64,000 nucleotides of DNA from Cycas panzhihuaensis (GCA_023213395.1 CM041465.1:200391741-200455740); one strand, 5' to 3'; positions 1-10,487 are shown, counted from the first letter of the stretch. The notes: generated by a model from the sequence alone, not told the origin. Translations and numbers: made by a program.

Positions 1-864
1 ATATATAATTTTTAAGGTTCAATATCATTTGTTGTATATTTTATTGACATAATATATCCCAAGTGGGGAGAAACATGTATAATATATCATACAGGCTTAT
101 TTTAGGCTCTAGAGAGCCTATATTTGTTAACAAATCATTAAAATTCATCATTTGAGAGTCATTCATGTTGTATTTTAGTCACATCTATTTTTTATTCATA
201 TATTAACATTTATTATTGAACTTTTAAGCCTATAAAGACTATTATAATCCCATAGTGGCATGTTGAAGACCATAGAGCCATGTTGTAAACCTATAGTGGC
301 ATGATTTTAGCCCATAGAGGCATGATTTATAACCCATAGAGGTAATTTGAGGCCATAGTATCATTGTAAAGTCTTTAAGCCATTTATTTTTTAACCATTA
401 AATTCAAAGAAGCTACTTATATTATCTTATATAGGCAAGAGGTGGGATCCTTTTTTAGTTACTCTTGCATATTTCTTTGTCAGCTTATTTATTTGGCCAA
501 ATAGGTTGACATGTTCTCAAAGGAAAGCTAACTTGGTATTGATTATACCATGTATACAAAGGAACATACTAGCTAACTAATGGTCATAGTAGCTAGTTAC
601 CCATGTGGTTTGATGGATGAAGTTCTCTTCATATAGACATCAGTAGCAAATTATAACCTTACAATAACTTATGATCCAACATTAATTTGAAAATAAATTT
701 GTATATTTAATGTGACATTTCACTTTATGTAATTATCTATTAAAAGAGGGAAATATTGGGTGTGATATCCAATTATATAATTATCTCCATTCACACTCTC
801 TTTGGATTTATTTAAATTTTATAATTGAGGTCTCTTTGAGTTGTGTGCCACATAGAAATATATG
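1..864. other. Unassigned AT-rich DNA left of the Gypsy 1 LTR
   Basis: No coding region, RNA gene or recognisable element is seen. The stretch stops being similar to the downstream copy at 865, where the Gypsy 1 LTR begins, so it is taken as older flanking DNA. It holds one short tandem repeat, listed separately. Confidence 0.5.
251..380. repeat. Degenerate ~20-22 bp tandem repeat (about 6 units)
   Basis: Successive units begin with CATAG and carry GGCATG followed by a short T/A-rich spacer (units near 251, 271, 291, 312, 334 and 353). Unit length drifts from 19 to 22 bp. It resembles the exact 20-bp CCATAG-bearing subrepeats inside the Gypsy 1 LTR at 1277 but lies outside that LTR. Confidence 0.6.
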
Positions 865-1276
865 TGTTTCCTAACTTTTGGGAATGGGATTTGGACAATC
901 AATAGAACAAGCTAAGTGTAGGTATATTTCTATCCCTTTTCATTCTTTATTTGATTTATATTTGAGATGTTGGCATAGATATATACTTGTACATATGCTT
1001 GTTGGTTTGTTCATATCCTGCCTTATATTCTGATGATGATCAAGACGTAAGTCCATGGTTCTAACGTCCACCTATTGGTATTTCTAGGTTGGAAGAGGAG
1101 CTTCCTTTTATCTTATAGCTCATTTACCCCTTTATTACTACTCAATTTTTAGCTTTTTGGCTTCACTTTTACCTTCTTACCCCCTATTTTGATTGATAGA
1201 GGTTTTAGGAATCGATTGCTAGTTAGTTTATAGGATTCTATGAAGTTTTTATTAGTTAAAACTAACTCTATTTTTA

Positions 1277-1396
1277 TACCATAGAATTTTTTATTGTACC
1301 ATAGACTTTTCTATTGTACTATAGATTTATTTATAGTGCCATAGATATATTAATGGTACTAAAGATATATACATAGTACCACAAATATATTTGCAA
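1277..1396. repeat. Six 20-bp tandem subrepeats in the Gypsy 1 5' LTR
   Basis: Units start at 1277, 1297, 1317, 1337, 1357 and 1377, exactly 20 bp apart, each beginning TACC, TACT or TGCC followed by a variant of ATAGA and an A/T-rich stretch. The 3' LTR has the same six units at 22688-22807, so the array was present when the element inserted. Confidence 0.85.
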
Positions 1397-1590
1397 TATG
1401 ACTATTCACTAATCCAAATTTGGGTTTAATGGTGATAATCAACTCTTAATTACTTATTTGTTAGACCTAACACATTATAGTCACCCTAGGTTAGTTTCTA
1501 TCCCCCTTAAGAGGCTAATTAAGTCTTAATAAACTCAATTTTTACTTACTTCTATGCTTGCTTTGCTCATTTCTATGCTTAGTCCCTCAA

Positions 1591-1684
1591 ACCATGAGAA
1601 AATCTCATGGTTTTAAAGGTGGTGGATTTTCCCATATTATGGGATGAAAACCACCACCCTATGGCCTCATTTCTCTCTATAAAT
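1591..1684 (+). promoter_or_regulatory. Probable LTR promoter: two hairpins followed by a TATA box
   Basis: ACCATGAG and CTCATGGT (1591-1598, 1604-1611) form one inverted repeat. GGTGGTGG and CCACCACC (1618-1658) bound a second. TATAAAT follows at 1678-1684. The same arrangement is kept in the 3' LTR (23000-23093). Promoter function is inferred from the TATA box and its position in an LTR. Confidence 0.55.
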
Positions 1685-2689
1685 CCCCTTATTTTCTAAA
1701 GGATAAAGGAGGATCTTTAAGACTTAGAGAAATACATCATTATACTATCAGAATTCTACCACATATAAGGGATTTAGGAGCTAGTGTCAAGTTATACATT
1801 ATGAGAGCATAATGAAGCCTTGACAAACTATTAAGGAGCCCTTGAAGAAGTAAGTTGTAGTAGCCATTGACCTCCTTTCTTCTAAGGTAAAGGTATATCC
1901 ATCATCCCTTTGTTTAGGAGTTATTTTCTCTCATTTCTTTCATCCACTCTATGCTATGTAAATGTTTTATGATGGTTGTGTGCTTGAGATCTCTTGAAAG
2001 TCCATCTTCCTTTTGTTTGATCAAATTATGTCCCATTTGATCCTTTGTTCTTATTATTGATTGACCTCTTCCAACAAGATATAGGATTTCTTGGGAGGTT
2101 TCCTCAGTACACTTTAGGAAACCATTTATATTTTATGGACGATTTCCATCCTAAGGCACTCCTTTACCTATCATATTATATTCACTTTAGTCTATAGATT
2201 TAAAATCTTTTATGATCAAAGTTTTTTAAATCTTATTTTTTATAAATTGGATGTAAGGTTGAAACATTGGTTATCATGTCATAGTTATCTTTCTTTGATT
2301 TTCCACTAGCTTATATGCAACGGAAGGAAAACATAACTTTCAAGGCCCTTAACCCGGTATGTTTGCTCGAGAGGAGCTACAATCACAACCAACATTGACT
2401 ACATGTTGACAAGGTAAGTTATAATTTCACTTTATTGTGATTTCTTTTTTAATTTTGTGATTTTGCATTCTTTTTTTCCATCATAGGAAAGATTTAACAA
2501 GAGGAAATATTGCTAATTTGTTTTGCAGGTGGGTAAGTATTAGCCTGTTTAATCTACACATCATAAAGATCATTACATATTTATAAGCAAGGAGGCTACA
2601 CTTCTCCAAATGCCCAAAATCTAGGTACATACTTCCACCCTATTCTCTTTCTTGAATTATTTGTTTCCTTTTTTTGTTTAAAAAGAAAA

Positions 2690-3020
2690 TACAAAAAAAA
2701 CAAAAAAGGAAAGGAAGAAAAAAAAAAAGATATTAGTGAATGAAAAGGGACAGTGAAGAAAAGGAGCGATAGTTTACTTGTTTCTGTGGGTTTTCTTATC
2801 CTTCCTTATTTCTTTTCCTCTTCCTTTTCCTAAAACAAAGAAGTAAAAAATAAAAAATAAAATAGAAAAGATAAAAGAGAGAGAAAGTAGGAAGAAAGAA
2901 AGGAGAAGAGAGAGAGAGAGATCTTGATTCATCCATTTCTCTTTTTTTTCATTCTTATACTTTTCGCACCTCCACTCCCCCCCAAAAAAAGAAAACAAAA
3001 GAAACAAAAAAAGAAAAAGA
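2690..3020. repeat. Purine/pyrimidine-rich tract with GA microsatellite in the LTR
   Basis: Long A/G-rich runs including GAGAGAGAGAGA near 2905-2920 and poly-A/G stretches. The 3' LTR has the matching tract around 24070-24430 with a longer GA run. It is low-complexity and not coding. Confidence 0.75.
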
Positions 3021-3549
3021 TGAAAAGAGGTTGTTTTATTCTCTTTTATTGCATTTCTTCACTGCACACTTATATTACATTAACTCCTTCATAACACAAA
3101 TAAAAGAAAAGAAAGAGAAAAACAAAAACTTAGTTCTTACATTGCATTTTTTGAAAGCCTGAGATAAGGAAAGGATCGCATAGTTATGAATCCTTAAACT
3201 TATGGGGTGGCATCACATTCTTTAGCTAGGGTTGCACCTTGTATTCATAAAAGAAGAGAAACATGTAGGTGCATATGAATGTGAATCTCACTTCCTTTAG
3301 CTTGCCATAGGCCCATTCCATCAAAAGTTGAAATCATTTACATGCATACACGAACACTTGGGTTGCCCTAGTTTAGCCACTCTTGCATCGCTTAAAAGTG
3401 TGATACATATTGCACTTTCATCTAAGAGGTGTATGAGCACCTTGAGTTAGGCCTAAGTTCATCTTCATTCCTCATACTTGCCATCCATGCCCTAGGCTTA
3501 TCTTGTTAGGTTAGTCCTTTATATTCCACCCTTACTTCCTCATGTTTCA

Positions 3550-3716
3550 CTTGCAACAATACCAGTGACTTACTGTTGGAAGCTCCTTAGTATAATCTAG
3601 GCTCTTCCCTTTCTTTCTTCTCACTCTTTCCTTTAAGGTAATCTTCTCTAATTTGTGTAAGAATCTTTTGATTCTCTTACCTTATTTACTTGATTCTTTA
3701 GGTAATCTAAAAACTC
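3550..3716 (+). other. Gypsy 1 leader between 5' LTR and gag
   Basis: About 170 bases of non-coding sequence between the end of LTR similarity and the first gag-like frame. A primer-binding site should lie near 3550, but I could not match it to a tRNA end by eye. Confidence 0.4.
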
Positions 3717-4520
3717 ATGAATGCACTATATATCATGCTATTACCCCCTTTAGAAATTCCATCCATATACACCCCCATTGAATCAAGTGACCAAGAGTCA
3801 CCAATGGAGGGATATCCTATTGATTGGGCCCATGACCCATATGCACAAGAGTGGCCTCAATCAGAGGTCCCTTATCCTTGTAAAGATCCTACTCATGCTA
3901 GTGGTGATTCCTTTTATCAAATCTAACATCAAAATGAACCTGACCCTATGGTCCCTCATTCTTATCTGCTCAAAGGGCTCTATACTCATAATTATGCCTC
4001 ATACCCTAAGTATATATTAAACCCATACTCCAGTCACCTCAGTTAAGGTGGAGAGCCATTGGAATCCTAAGACCTAAACCATACTCCCCCTAGGGATGTA
4101 GTTGAAGCACTAAGGGAATGATTCAAAGCCCTTACTAGTTAACCTCCTCCTAAATGGCTATAGTATTTCTTTCTAAGCTCTTCATTAGCCACTTCCACTA
4201 CTCCCTCACCTTTGTATATTCAACTACCATCATCTAGCTCATTTGATGCTACCACTATCACACCCTTACCTACAAGTGTATCAGTGGAGGATGAGCCTGT
4301 ATAAGGTGCACAAGCCTCACAAGAAGAGGTAAATGCACCCTCTTTTCACACTCCTATTCCCCCACCGACTACCTTTTATTTGCCTCCTATACCCACCATG
4401 CCCCCATACCTATGTTATCTAAAGTAAGGAGGCTTATCTCCTACTCATCCATGTCTATACTTGGTAGACCCACCCTTATATGTTCCTCTAGGTATACATC
4501 ATAACCTTGGGGGAATAGCA
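3717..4520 (+). pseudogene. Gypsy 1 gag, proline-rich N-terminal part (decayed)
   Basis: Translation gives a low-complexity Pro/Ser/Tyr-rich protein in broken frames. The first 69 codons are open (3717-3926), then several stops follow. The same kind of Pro/Tyr-rich coding resumes at about 14408-14740 after the two nested insertions, and Gypsy 2 has a similar stretch between about 51200 and 52350. It is read as the variable N-terminus of a Tat-type Gag; no catalytic motif is expected. Stops make it a pseudogene. Confidence 0.55.
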
Positions 4521-4560
4521 GTGTGAAAAGAGGGTGCCTCAAAATTTTGGCATGTTGTTT

Positions 4561-5134
4561 CTATTTATAGGAATCAAAACTGAAATTTAATATGCAAGTT
4601 CTTAAACTAGAGATAATATAATAAAATGAATAAGAAAGCTAAGCATCACATATACACCTGATATAACATGGTAAAACCCTAGCAGTATGCTATGGAAACA
4701 TCCACATAGGAAAGGTATCGATCTTTTTATTATCAAAGAATGGAGAAATATACCCAATATATAGCAGAATGCTTGTAACAACAACAACCAGTTGTCTAAC
4801 TCCTCACAGTACATCCAATACATTGAACACCATCAACATAATAAAAAAATACCCTAAATTGGGCTATATGAGAGAGTCATACACAAATCTCGACCATAGA
4901 ATCTAGGGTATTTTTAGTGAATGACCCTAATTATCTTTACAATTTAGTATGCTTTTTAATCCTAGCTTTTTTGGTCAGGGGCTATCACCCCTTAACCCCT
5001 TCTTTGTAGGGGGCGTTCCAACCCCCCTATACCCCCCTGGCCAAAGGGGGCTCCTATCGCCCTTAGAACTCCCTCATGAAAGTTTGGGGGGGGAACTACA
5101 CTGCCAACCTGTCAAAATTTTAGCCTCCAAAATT
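4561..5134 (-). repeat. Inverted partial copy of the Copia 1 LTR
   Basis: This stretch is the reverse complement of most of the Copia 1 LTR (compare 5126-5700 and 9775-10345). It lacks the last ~65 bases of the LTR at its outer end and stops within the first ~20-25 LTR bases at its inner end. It meets the 5' LTR of Copia 1 head to head around 5123-5134 at AAAATTTT, itself a palindrome. AAAATTTTGG also occurs just outside the outer end, at about 4540. It is either a truncated reverse insertion or the product of fold-back or template switching. Confidence 0.8.
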
Positions 5135-5739
5135 TTGGTAGCATAGTTTCCCCCCTAAACTTTTGTGAGGGGGTTCCAAGGGCAACGGGAGCCCCCCTTG
5201 GTTGAGGGCATGTGGGGGGGTTGGAATGCCCCCCATAAAGAGGGGCTTCGAGGGCGATAGCCCTTGGCCAAAAAAGCTAAGACTGAAAAGCATACTAAAT
5301 TGTAAAGAGAATTAGGGCTGTTCACTAAAAATACCCTAGATTCTATGGTCGATATTTATGTATGACTCTCTCATATAGCCTGACTTAGGGTGTTTTTTCA
5401 TTATGTTGATGGAATTCAATGTATTGGATATACTGTGAGGAGTTGGACAACTGGTTGTTGTTGTTGTAAGTATTCTACTACATATTGTGTACATTTCTCC
5501 ATTCTTTGAAAATAAAAAGATTGATACCTTTCCTATGTGAATGTTTCCCTAGCACACTGCTAGGGTTTTACCACGTTATATCAGGTGTATATGTGATGCT
5601 TAGTTTTCTTATTCATTTTATTGTATTATCTCTAGTTTAAGAACTTGCATGTTAAATTTCAGTTTTGATTCCTATAACTATTTGCAAAATAGTTTAGATC
5701 TTGGTGGCAATTTTAGGATATTGGGACCTTGTCTTCTCA
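5126..5739 (+). repeat. Copia 1 5' LTR (start truncated)
   Basis: Direct repeat of 9758-10413 apart from the missing first ~40 bases. It ends TTCTCA just before the primer site. A GC-rich block with G and C runs lies at about 5150-5275. The sequence CTAGCACACTGCTAGG forms a short hairpin near 5550. Confidence 0.85.
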
Positions 5740-5744
5740 GTAAG

Positions 5745-5757
5745 TGGTATTAGAGCC
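5745..5757 (+). promoter_or_regulatory. Primer-binding site (initiator Met tRNA type)
   Basis: TGGTATTAGAGCC differs by one base from the usual plant Copia site TGGTATCAGAGCC, complementary to the 3' end of initiator Met tRNA. It follows the LTR end by five bases. Confidence 0.85.
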
Positions 5758-5823
5758 ACTTTTACTTTTGCAGTCAGTTTATGAAAGTTTTAGTGTCAAT
5801 TTTTTCTACACTAAATAGAGAAA

Positions 5824-6618
5824 ATGGTGAATAAAAAGTTCAAGGTGGAGAAATTCAATGGCAAGAATAACTTCAAGTTGTGGAAGTTGAAAGCATATTG
5901 TGTTCTAGTACAACAAGGTTTGTACAGAGCTCTTGCAGGGAAATCAAAGAAACTCACAGGGATGGACGATGATGAATGGGATGATCTAGACAAAAGGGAT
6001 CTAAGTACAATACGATTGTGCTTAGTGGATGAAGTTTTATTTAACATCACAGAAGAGCAGACAACAACAAGATTATGGACTTGGTTGGAAGGATTGTATA
6101 TGACCAAATCAGTGATGAATTGAATCTACTTGAAGATGCAACTGTACTCATTACGAATGAAGGAAGGTATAAAAATTACTGAACATTTAAATATTTTTAA
6201 TACTCTTATTTGTCAGTTGGCTAACATCAATGTCATAATTGAGGATGAGGATAAGGTTGTTACTTTATTATGTTCATTACCAGAATCCTGGGATAATATT
6301 GTCACCTCAATTAGTTTTAGCACTACAGATGAATTAGACTATGATTCTATTATGAGTGCTTTGTTGATGGAAGAAGTGAGGAGGAAGTCTAGTCTTGATA
6401 CCTCCATACAGAAAGCTATTACAACAAGAGGTAGAACAATTGAGAGAGGACAAAGCTCTAGGGATACATTGAGGTTAAAGTCAAAAGGCAAGAAGAGTAA
6501 GCTCAGATGTTGGCACTGTAATAAGACAGGTCACCTCAAGAAGGATTGTTACAAAAGGAAGGAGTTCCAGGAAAAGGAAGATCCTACCAAGGAGGCTAAT
6601 CAGGTGGAGTTAAATTAA
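5824..6618 (+). pseudogene. Copia 1 gag with zinc knuckle
   Basis: Gag forms the cytoplasmic particle and binds element RNA. The frame runs from ATG at 5824 with one in-frame TGA (6121) to a TAA at 6616. The N-terminal part has the Copia signature of a short K-F-G-x-N-x-F segment and later DDDEWDDLDKR and STIRLCLVDEV. A CCHC zinc knuckle, CWHCNKTGHLKKDC, lies at 6508-6549 with all four ligands intact. Gag and protease are in the same frame, as in Copia where one polyprotein is made; here a TAA separates them. With only one internal stop, this is the best-preserved part of the element. Confidence 0.88.
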
Positions 6619-6636
6619 GGTACAGATGATGATATC

Positions 6637-6867
6637 TTGGTTGCTTGTAATGTTTCCCATTATCACCATAATTGGTTATTAGATTCGGGTACTTCACACC
6701 ACATGTGTCCATACAAGAGTTGGTTCTTATCATACCAACCTCTTGAAGGTGGTGATGTGCTTATGGAAAATAAAGTTTCTTATAAGATAGTGGGCATTAG
6801 TAGCATCAGAATTAAAATGTTTGATGGTGTAGTGAGAATATTAACTAAATTTGATTTCTTTAGGTGA
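6637..6867 (+). pseudogene. Copia 1 aspartic protease
   Basis: The protease cuts the element's polyprotein. The active-site motif LLDSGTSHHM is present at about 6676, with the catalytic Asp and the His typical of Copia proteases. The frame is the same as gag but breaks near 6858 by a frame change, after which the expected LISLGELDSGGY text continues in another frame. Confidence 0.85.
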
Positions 6868-7995
6868 ACTAGATTCTGGTGGTTATAAGTACATAGGTCA
6901 TGAAGGAGTCTTAAAGGTGTCAAAGGGTGCCTTGGTTGTTATGAAAGCCTTAAAGAAAGGAAATCTTTACATTTTAGTGGGAAGTATAGATGTTAGCCAT
7001 GCATCTATAGCATCAAAGACTGCAGAAGATCCAACTCAATTATGGCATCAAAGACTTGGACATATGAATGAGAGAGGACTTAAGGTACTGATGAACCGTA
7101 AGTTACTTTCTAACTTACAACCTTCAAATTTATCTTTTTTATAAATATTGTATTTTATAAAGCAATGTAACTCAAATTTAAAGTAGGGAGTCACACTAGT
7201 AAAGGTATTTTGGATTATATACATTTAGATGTATGGGGACCAACTCTTATAATATCTTATGGAGGATCATTGTACTTTGTTACATTTATAGATGATTACT
7301 CCATAAAGGCATGGGTTTATTTCTTGAAGAGGAAATTTGAAGTTTTTAGTGTGTTTAAGCAATTTAAGGCTGTAGTTGAGAAGAGCACTGGTAAGTCAAT
7401 CAAATGTTTAAGAACTGACAATAGAGGTGAGTTCAACTCCTTGGAGTTTAAGAACTATTACAGAGAAGCTGGGATCGAAAGGTATAAGACCACTAGCTAT
7501 ACTCCACAAAAAAATGGCATAGATAAGCACATGAATAGGACACTCTTGGAAAGAGCAAGAAGCATGCTAAGAAATGTAGGAGTAGAGCAGGGCTTATGGG
7601 CAGAAGCTGTTTAAACAACTTGTTATTTGGTAAACAAGTTACCATCACTTGCAATAGATTATAAGATTCCTGAAGAGGTATGGACTAGATATTCATGTGA
7701 CTATTCAGATTTGAAAGTTTTTTGTTGTGATGCTTATGCCTTGACTAATAAAAGTCAATGTTCAAAGTTAGACCCAAAATCAAAGAGATGTATCTTTGAT
7801 GGTTATGGTGATAGAGATGGTGTGAAGGGATATAGGTTGTGGGATCCTACTGGCTACAAAATCACTATTAACAAATATTTTGTATTTGATGAATCTCTCT
7901 TTCTAAAATCAAACAGTGTAGAAGTTGAAATGAAACAAGAGAAAAATATTGAACATCAACAAGTCAAGCTTAGACCCATCCATCTTTGGAAATAG
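6851..7995 (+). pseudogene. Copia 1 GAG-pre-integrase and integrase
   Basis: LWHQRLGHMNERGL (around 7038-7080) marks the GAG-pre-integrase segment. A second frame change and stops follow at 7142-7200. The integrase core follows at 7210-7614, with LDVWGP, FVTFIDDYS and RTDNRGEF carrying the first two catalytic acids. The third acidic residue, expected in the NG-x-x-E-x-MNRT context, is Lys here (NGIDKHMNRT, near 7516-7545). A TAA at 7612 interrupts the frame, which resumes at 7627 with the C-terminal LKVFGC-like and YRLWDP segments. Even apart from the stops, the enzyme should not catalyse integration. Confidence 0.88.
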
Positions 7996-8019
7996 AAGAG
8001 TAGGAAGACATTTCTGAAG

Positions 8020-9699
8020 ATGAGTCTATAGCAGATTTACAGGAGTATGTGGATACTCCTCCACCAACTGCTAGAAGATCTACAAGAGTCAGTCATCTGC
8101 CTGATAGGTACAACCCTTCTATTTCTATTGCTTTGGTTTCTAATGATGGTGGGCCTACATGCTATCAGGAAGTAGTAGATGATATCCATAGTGAGAAGTG
8201 GAAGAGGGCTATGTAGGAAGAGATAGTTTCTTTGAAGAAAAATAATTCTTGGGACTTGGTAGAACTTCCACATGGCAGGAAGATTATTGGTTGCAGGTGG
8301 GTTTTCAAGAAGAAAATAGATGTTGATGAAAAGATTGAAAAATACAGGGCAAGACTAGTGGCTAAAGGCTTTGCACAAAAAGTAGCTATGATTTTCATGA
8401 GATCTTTTCACTAGTTGTCAAACTTGTTTCAATTTGAGTTCTATTAACATTGGTAGCTTCTCTTGATTTGGAGTTGGAGAAGTTAGATGTAAAAATTTCT
8501 TTTCTACATGAAGATTTAGGTGAGGAGATCTATATGGATTAGCTAGAAGGGTTTGCATAGGATGGCAGGAAAAGACTTGTTTGCAGGCTTAGGAAATCAT
8601 TGTATAGCCTGAAACAATCACCCAAGCAATGATACAAGAAGTTTGATGCCTTCATGGAGAGCCAAAATTTTAAAATAAGTGAGTATGATTATTGTGTTTA
8701 CTTTAAATTCTTGGACAATGGCTTATTTATTATCTTGGTATTGTATATTGATGACATGTTGGTTGCAAGTAAGAGCATGGCAAAAATTAATAAGTTAGAG
8801 GCTTAATTGGCTAGGACTTTTCATATAAAGGATCTAGGAGCTGTAAACCAAATCTTAGATATGGAGATACATAGAGACAAGAAAAATTGTAAGCTATGGT
8901 TATCACAACAGAAATATATAGAGAAGGTGCTAACCAGGTTTAGTATGGCAAATGTGAAACTAGTGAGTATCCTGTTAGCTTCCCATTTCAATCTTTCTTC
9001 AAGTATGAGTCCTAGTAATGAAGAAGAAAAGGATCATATATCTCATGTGCCTTATACTAGTGCAGTAGGAAATTTGATGTATACCATGGTTTATACAAGA
9101 CCTGACATTTCACATGTAGTCAGTGTAGTTAGCAGGTTTATGGTAAATCTAAGAAAAGAACATTGGGCAGTAGTGAAATGGGTGTTTCGGTATTTGAGAG
9201 GCACAAGTGACTATTGCATCACCTTTGGAGGTATAAGTAATCAAGTTTATGGATATGTTGATTCAGACTTTGTAGGAGATTTAGATAAGAGAAGGTCAAG
9301 TTCAGGTTATGTATTCACTCTTACAAATGGTCTAGTTAGTTGGATGTCAAAATTATAGAGAACAATTACATTATCAACTACAGAAGCTGAATATGTTGCA
9401 GCAACATATGCTTGTAAAGAAGTAATCTGGTTATAAAGTCTATTGGTTAAGCTTAGAAGGAAACAGGAAAAGGTAAAGGTATTTTGTGACAGTCAAAGTG
9501 TCATTTACTCAGTAAAGAATCTAGCTTATCATAGTAGGACAAAGCATATTACTCTTAAGTACCATTTTGTTAGATATGTTGTAGAAGCAGGTGGAGTAGC
9601 ACTTGAGAAGGCTAACACAAAACATAATTGTGTTGATATATTCATAAAACTAGTACTATTAGATAAGCTCAAATGGTGTTTGACTTCTCTTAGCTTTTA
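8020..9699 (+). pseudogene. Copia 1 reverse transcriptase and RNase H
   Basis: The RT starts with W-x-x-AM-x-EE and WDLVELPHGRK, then RWVFKKK and ARLVAKGFAQK (8190-8400). The catalytic YIDDM is intact at 8744-8758. The RNase H part shows SSGYVFTLTNG and LSTTEAEYVAA (about 9298-9400) and the terminal HSRTKHI and VDIFIK segments (to about 9650). Breaks include a TAG after KRAM (8215), frame loss near 8390-8420, several stops at 8540-8640 and TAGs/TAAs near 9356 and 9436. Copying element RNA into DNA is the family role; this copy cannot do it. Confidence 0.9.
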
Positions 9700-9747
9700 G
9701 AAAAGGTGATGAATGGTCTAGGAAAGGTATTAGGTAAATTATTATCA

Positions 9748-9757
9748 AGGTGGAGAT
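9748..9757 (+). promoter_or_regulatory. Copia 1 polypurine tract
   Basis: AGGTGGAGAT lies directly upstream of the TG that opens the 3' LTR, the usual Copia arrangement for plus-strand priming. Confidence 0.75.
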
Positions 9758-10413
9758 TGTTCGATAATATGACAACAATATTTTGGAGGCTAAAATTTTG
9801 ACAAGTTGGAAGTACAGTTTCCTCCCCAAACTTCCATGTAGGGTTCCAAGGGGGACGAGAGCCCCCCTTGGCTAGGGGGTATGGGAGGGTTGGAATACCC
9901 CCTGTAAAAAGGGGGTTCAGGGGTGATAGCCCCCGACCTAAAAAGCTAGCACTAAAAAGCATACTAAATTATAAAGAGAATCAGGGTCGTTCGTAAAAAA
10001 TACCCTAGACTCTATGGTCAAGATTTGTTCCTTATATGACTCTCTCATATAGCCCAATTTAGGGTGTTTTTTCATTATGTTAATGGTGTTTGATGTATTG
10101 AATATACTGTGAGGAGTTGGGTGGCTAGTTGTTGTCTCTATGAGAATTTTACTACATATTGTATATATCTCTTCATTCTTTGATAATAAAAAGATCGATA
10201 CATTTCCTGTGTGGATGTTTTCCTAGCACACTGCTAGGGTTTTACCATGTTATATTGGGTGTATATGTTATGCTTGGATTTCTTATTCATTTTATTGTAT
10301 TATCTCTAGTTTAAGAACTTGCATGTTAAATTTCAATTTTGATTCCTATAACTAGTTGCAAAATAGTTTAGATCTTGGTGGCAGTTTTAGGTTATTGGGA
10401 CCTTGTCTTCTTA
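9758..10413 (+). repeat. Copia 1 3' LTR (~656 bp)
   Basis: Begins TGTTCGAT after the polypurine tract and ends TTCTTA, where the 5' copy has TTCTCA. The rest matches 5126-5739. It has the same GC-rich block at about 9820-9945. An ORF on its reverse strand (9690-9962) is a translation of LTR sequence and mirrors one in the inverted LTR copy; it is not a gene. Confidence 0.88.
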
Positions 10414-10487
10414 ATAGGGGGGTCATTTGGGAAAAACTATTTGCCCTACCTTCTTCTTAACTAGTCCTATCACTTTCACATGGGATT
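10414..10487 (+). other. 74-bp spacer between two nested insertions
   Basis: Short stretch between the Copia 1 3' LTR and the LTR of the next element. It is presumably Gypsy 1 gag sequence, but it is too short and decayed to confirm. Confidence 0.4.

Larger units (their letters stand above)
865..3549 (+). repeat. Gypsy 1 5' LTR (~2.7 kb)
   Basis: Direct repeat of 22276-24958. It begins TGTTTCCT and ends near TTTCA at 3549. It contains six exact-period 20-bp subrepeats (1277-1396), a hairpin pair upstream of a TATA box (1591-1684), and long purine/pyrimidine tracts with GA runs (2690-3020). The two LTRs differ by many substitutions and small indels, which implies an old insertion. A short ORF on the reverse strand of the GA tract is low-complexity and not a gene. 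Confidence 0.85.
5126..10413 (+). mobile_element. Copia 1: Tork-type Ty1/Copia retrotransposon, decayed, nested in Gypsy 1 gag
   Basis: LTRs at 5126-5739 and 9758-10413 flank a Met-type primer site, gag with a zinc knuckle, protease, integrase, RT and RNase H in Copia order, then a polypurine tract. The wording of Gag, integrase and RNase H resembles the Tork (Tnt1-like) lineage. All coding parts are interrupted by stops and at least three frame changes. The 5' LTR has lost its first ~40 bases where it joins the inverted LTR copy. It lies within Gypsy 1, whose gag coding flanks it on both sides. Confidence 0.9.

Noticed and set aside
2774-3007. 77-codon reverse-strand frame rich in Leu, Ser and Phe
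   Set aside because: It translates the purine tract of the Gypsy 1 LTR; the matching 3' LTR tract gives a similar artefact (24179-24394).
4949-5146. 65-codon frame that resembles the 90-codon frame at 9690-9962
   Set aside because: The similarity exists because both are the same (antisense) strand of the Copia 1 LTR; no evidence of coding.
5811-6107. 98-codon reverse-strand frame
   Set aside because: Exact shadow of the Copia 1 gag on the other strand.
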